From: an uncultured Opitutales bacterium | GTDB lineage: Bacteria > Verrucomicrobiota > Verrucomicrobiia > Opitutales > Intestinicryptomonadaceae | Assembly: GCA_944389175.1 (NCBI GenBank) | Contig: CALXLK010000007.1 | Location: 1 to 64,000, forward strand | Length of the DNA stretch: 64,000 bases | Direction: 5' to 3' | Shown here: positions 63,225 through 64,000 of the stretch, one piece after another | Layout of the letters: every line of letters begins with the position of its first letter | Numbering within the stretch: position 1 is the stretch's first letter | Notes under the pieces: model-generated | Database searches by the model: none | Told to the model about the DNA's origin: nothing | Seen by the model: only the letters and a program-made list of their open reading frames with translations | Translations under genes and position numbers: made by a program

Positions 63225-64000
63225 TTAAAATCCCAGATTGAAATGCTCGTATTTGCGCTTTTTCTCCCTGGCTTTCTCTATTTGTTCAGCCAATTTTTTG
63301 CGCTTGTCTCCGGGGATAAAAATAAACTTGTCCGAGTATGGATTTGATATTCCTTCAGCGGTCAAGACGTACACCGGCACATGAACGTCGGACTCGACGA
63401 TTGCCTCGACCAAATGGGCGGAATCGCCCAAGCTCCAAAGTATTTCTATCAGACGTGTTTTTGCGCGCTGGCTGTCGTCCTTGCCGCTTTGAATAGCCGA
63501 CATGAGCACTTCAACCCCGTAGCGCCCGCGGCCTATGTCTTCGATCAAATCTACAAAGCTTATAATTCTTTCCTTGTCCGCGCGCTCGACAAATTCGCGC
63601 ACTTGGTGCGATTTTTCGGTTCTTGCGGATATGTCGGAGGCGAAGCGCAAGTCGCGTACGATGGAATCCTGTTTCGGCGTCTTGCTTCGCGAGGCCAACT
63701 CTTCGATTATCTTAGAGGCTGCGTCGTTGTCCCCCAGTGAAAGCATCGCTTCGGCGGCTGCGGCCTGCATGGTGAACTTTAGGCTTTCGCTCATTGTTTC
63801 GAATTTTTCCATGCACATTTTCAGCGCCAAGCGGTCCTTGTATTTGCCGGCGCAGCGAATCGCTTTGAGTAACTTTACAGGCTTTGAATCCGCTATTAAA
63901 GTTTGGAGGATATCGTATTGTTTGGTTGATACGGCATTGTCAACTTGGGCCTCTTCGTCGAGATTTGAAAGAATTGATAGGCGCAGGGCATATTTTTTTG
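63225..64000 (-). CDS. Alpha-solenoid-like protein, 5' end outside the window
   Basis: The frame is open from 63225 to the right edge (at least 258 residues), so the start is not in the window. The sequence is made of helix pairs (VKLLKAIRCAGKYKDRLALK, AAAAEAMLSLGDNDAASKII, SRAKTRLIEILWSLGD-like) similar to HEAT or TPR solenoids. A TTG at 63828 is an internal codon, not a start. Function unknown; probably protein-protein binding. Confidence 0.6.
   Translation of the reverse strand, partial: KKYALRLSILSNLDEEAQVDNAVSTKQYDILQTLIADSKPVKLLKAIRCAGKYKDRLALKMCMEKFETMSESLKFTMQAAAAEAMLSLGDNDAASKIIEELASRSKTPKQDSIVRDLRFASDISARTEKSHQVREFVERADKERIISFVDLIEDIGRGRYGVEVLMSAIQSGKDDSQRAKTRLIEILWSLGDSAHLVEAIVESDVHVPVYVLTAEGISNPYSDKFIFIPGDKRKKLAEQIEKAREKKRKYEHFNLGF

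Overview
The window looks like a chromosomal segment of a Verrucomicrobiota bacterium, probably an Opitutales/Puniceicoccales-type relative with roughly balanced base composition. The clues are a very large pseudopilin-like protein resembling Verru_Chthon cassette protein A, an RNase HIII/RNase HII gene pair, and the general style of the porins and lipoproteins. This placement is inference from protein families, not from a marker-gene tree.

Left part (1-10.8 kb): the 3' end of one porin is followed by an iron-acquisition block on the + strand. It holds a DtxR-type iron repressor with three related palindromic operator-like boxes around it, an OprB-like porin, an imelysin, a di/tri-haem DUF1111-type lipoprotein, a RidA/chorismatase-like protein, and a FatB/YclQ-type siderophore ABC transporter (two FecCD permeases, ATPase, binding protein). 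A hairpin terminator closes the block. The genes abut or overlap and probably respond together to iron limitation.

Island (about 11.2-33.5 kb): an Mrr restriction endonuclease lies just outside. The 3' half of a tRNA-Arg(CCU) gene (12147-12187) and the 5' half of one (33441-33476), both on the - strand, mark the two ends of a 21-kb insertion. A complete tRNA-Arg(CCU) on the opposite strand (17458-17529) lies inside. The interior carries a frameshifted tyrosine integrase, an AbiEi-like solo antitoxin, an HTH/RepA-like ATPase/DUF3987 replication-type cassette, a 1.4-kb origin-like stretch with iteron-like repeats and two related hairpin modules, a Fic protein, and three small genes. It ends with an AT-rich four-gene operon: SNF2/RapA-type helicase, type III-like Mod methyltransferase, type III-like Res helicase-nuclease, and a coiled-coil SMC/Rad50-like ATPase with a cysteine cluster at its apex. 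This operon is the best candidate for an undescribed or poorly described defence system.

Right part (33.5-64 kb) is ordinary chromosome. It contains potABCD, the huge pseudopilin-like protein with a small secreted partner, an ECF sigma factor with a likely membrane anti-sigma protein, and rpmB preceded by a tiny basic ORF. Next come an RRM RNA-binding protein, a coiled-coil membrane protein, and rnhC-rnhB. An AlgH / dCMP deaminase / haemolysin III cluster follows, then two small regulators and fabG. The window ends with a four-gene operon (lipoprotein, MECR-like reductase, queF, HtrA protease), cysE, and the end of an alpha-solenoid-like protein running off the right edge.
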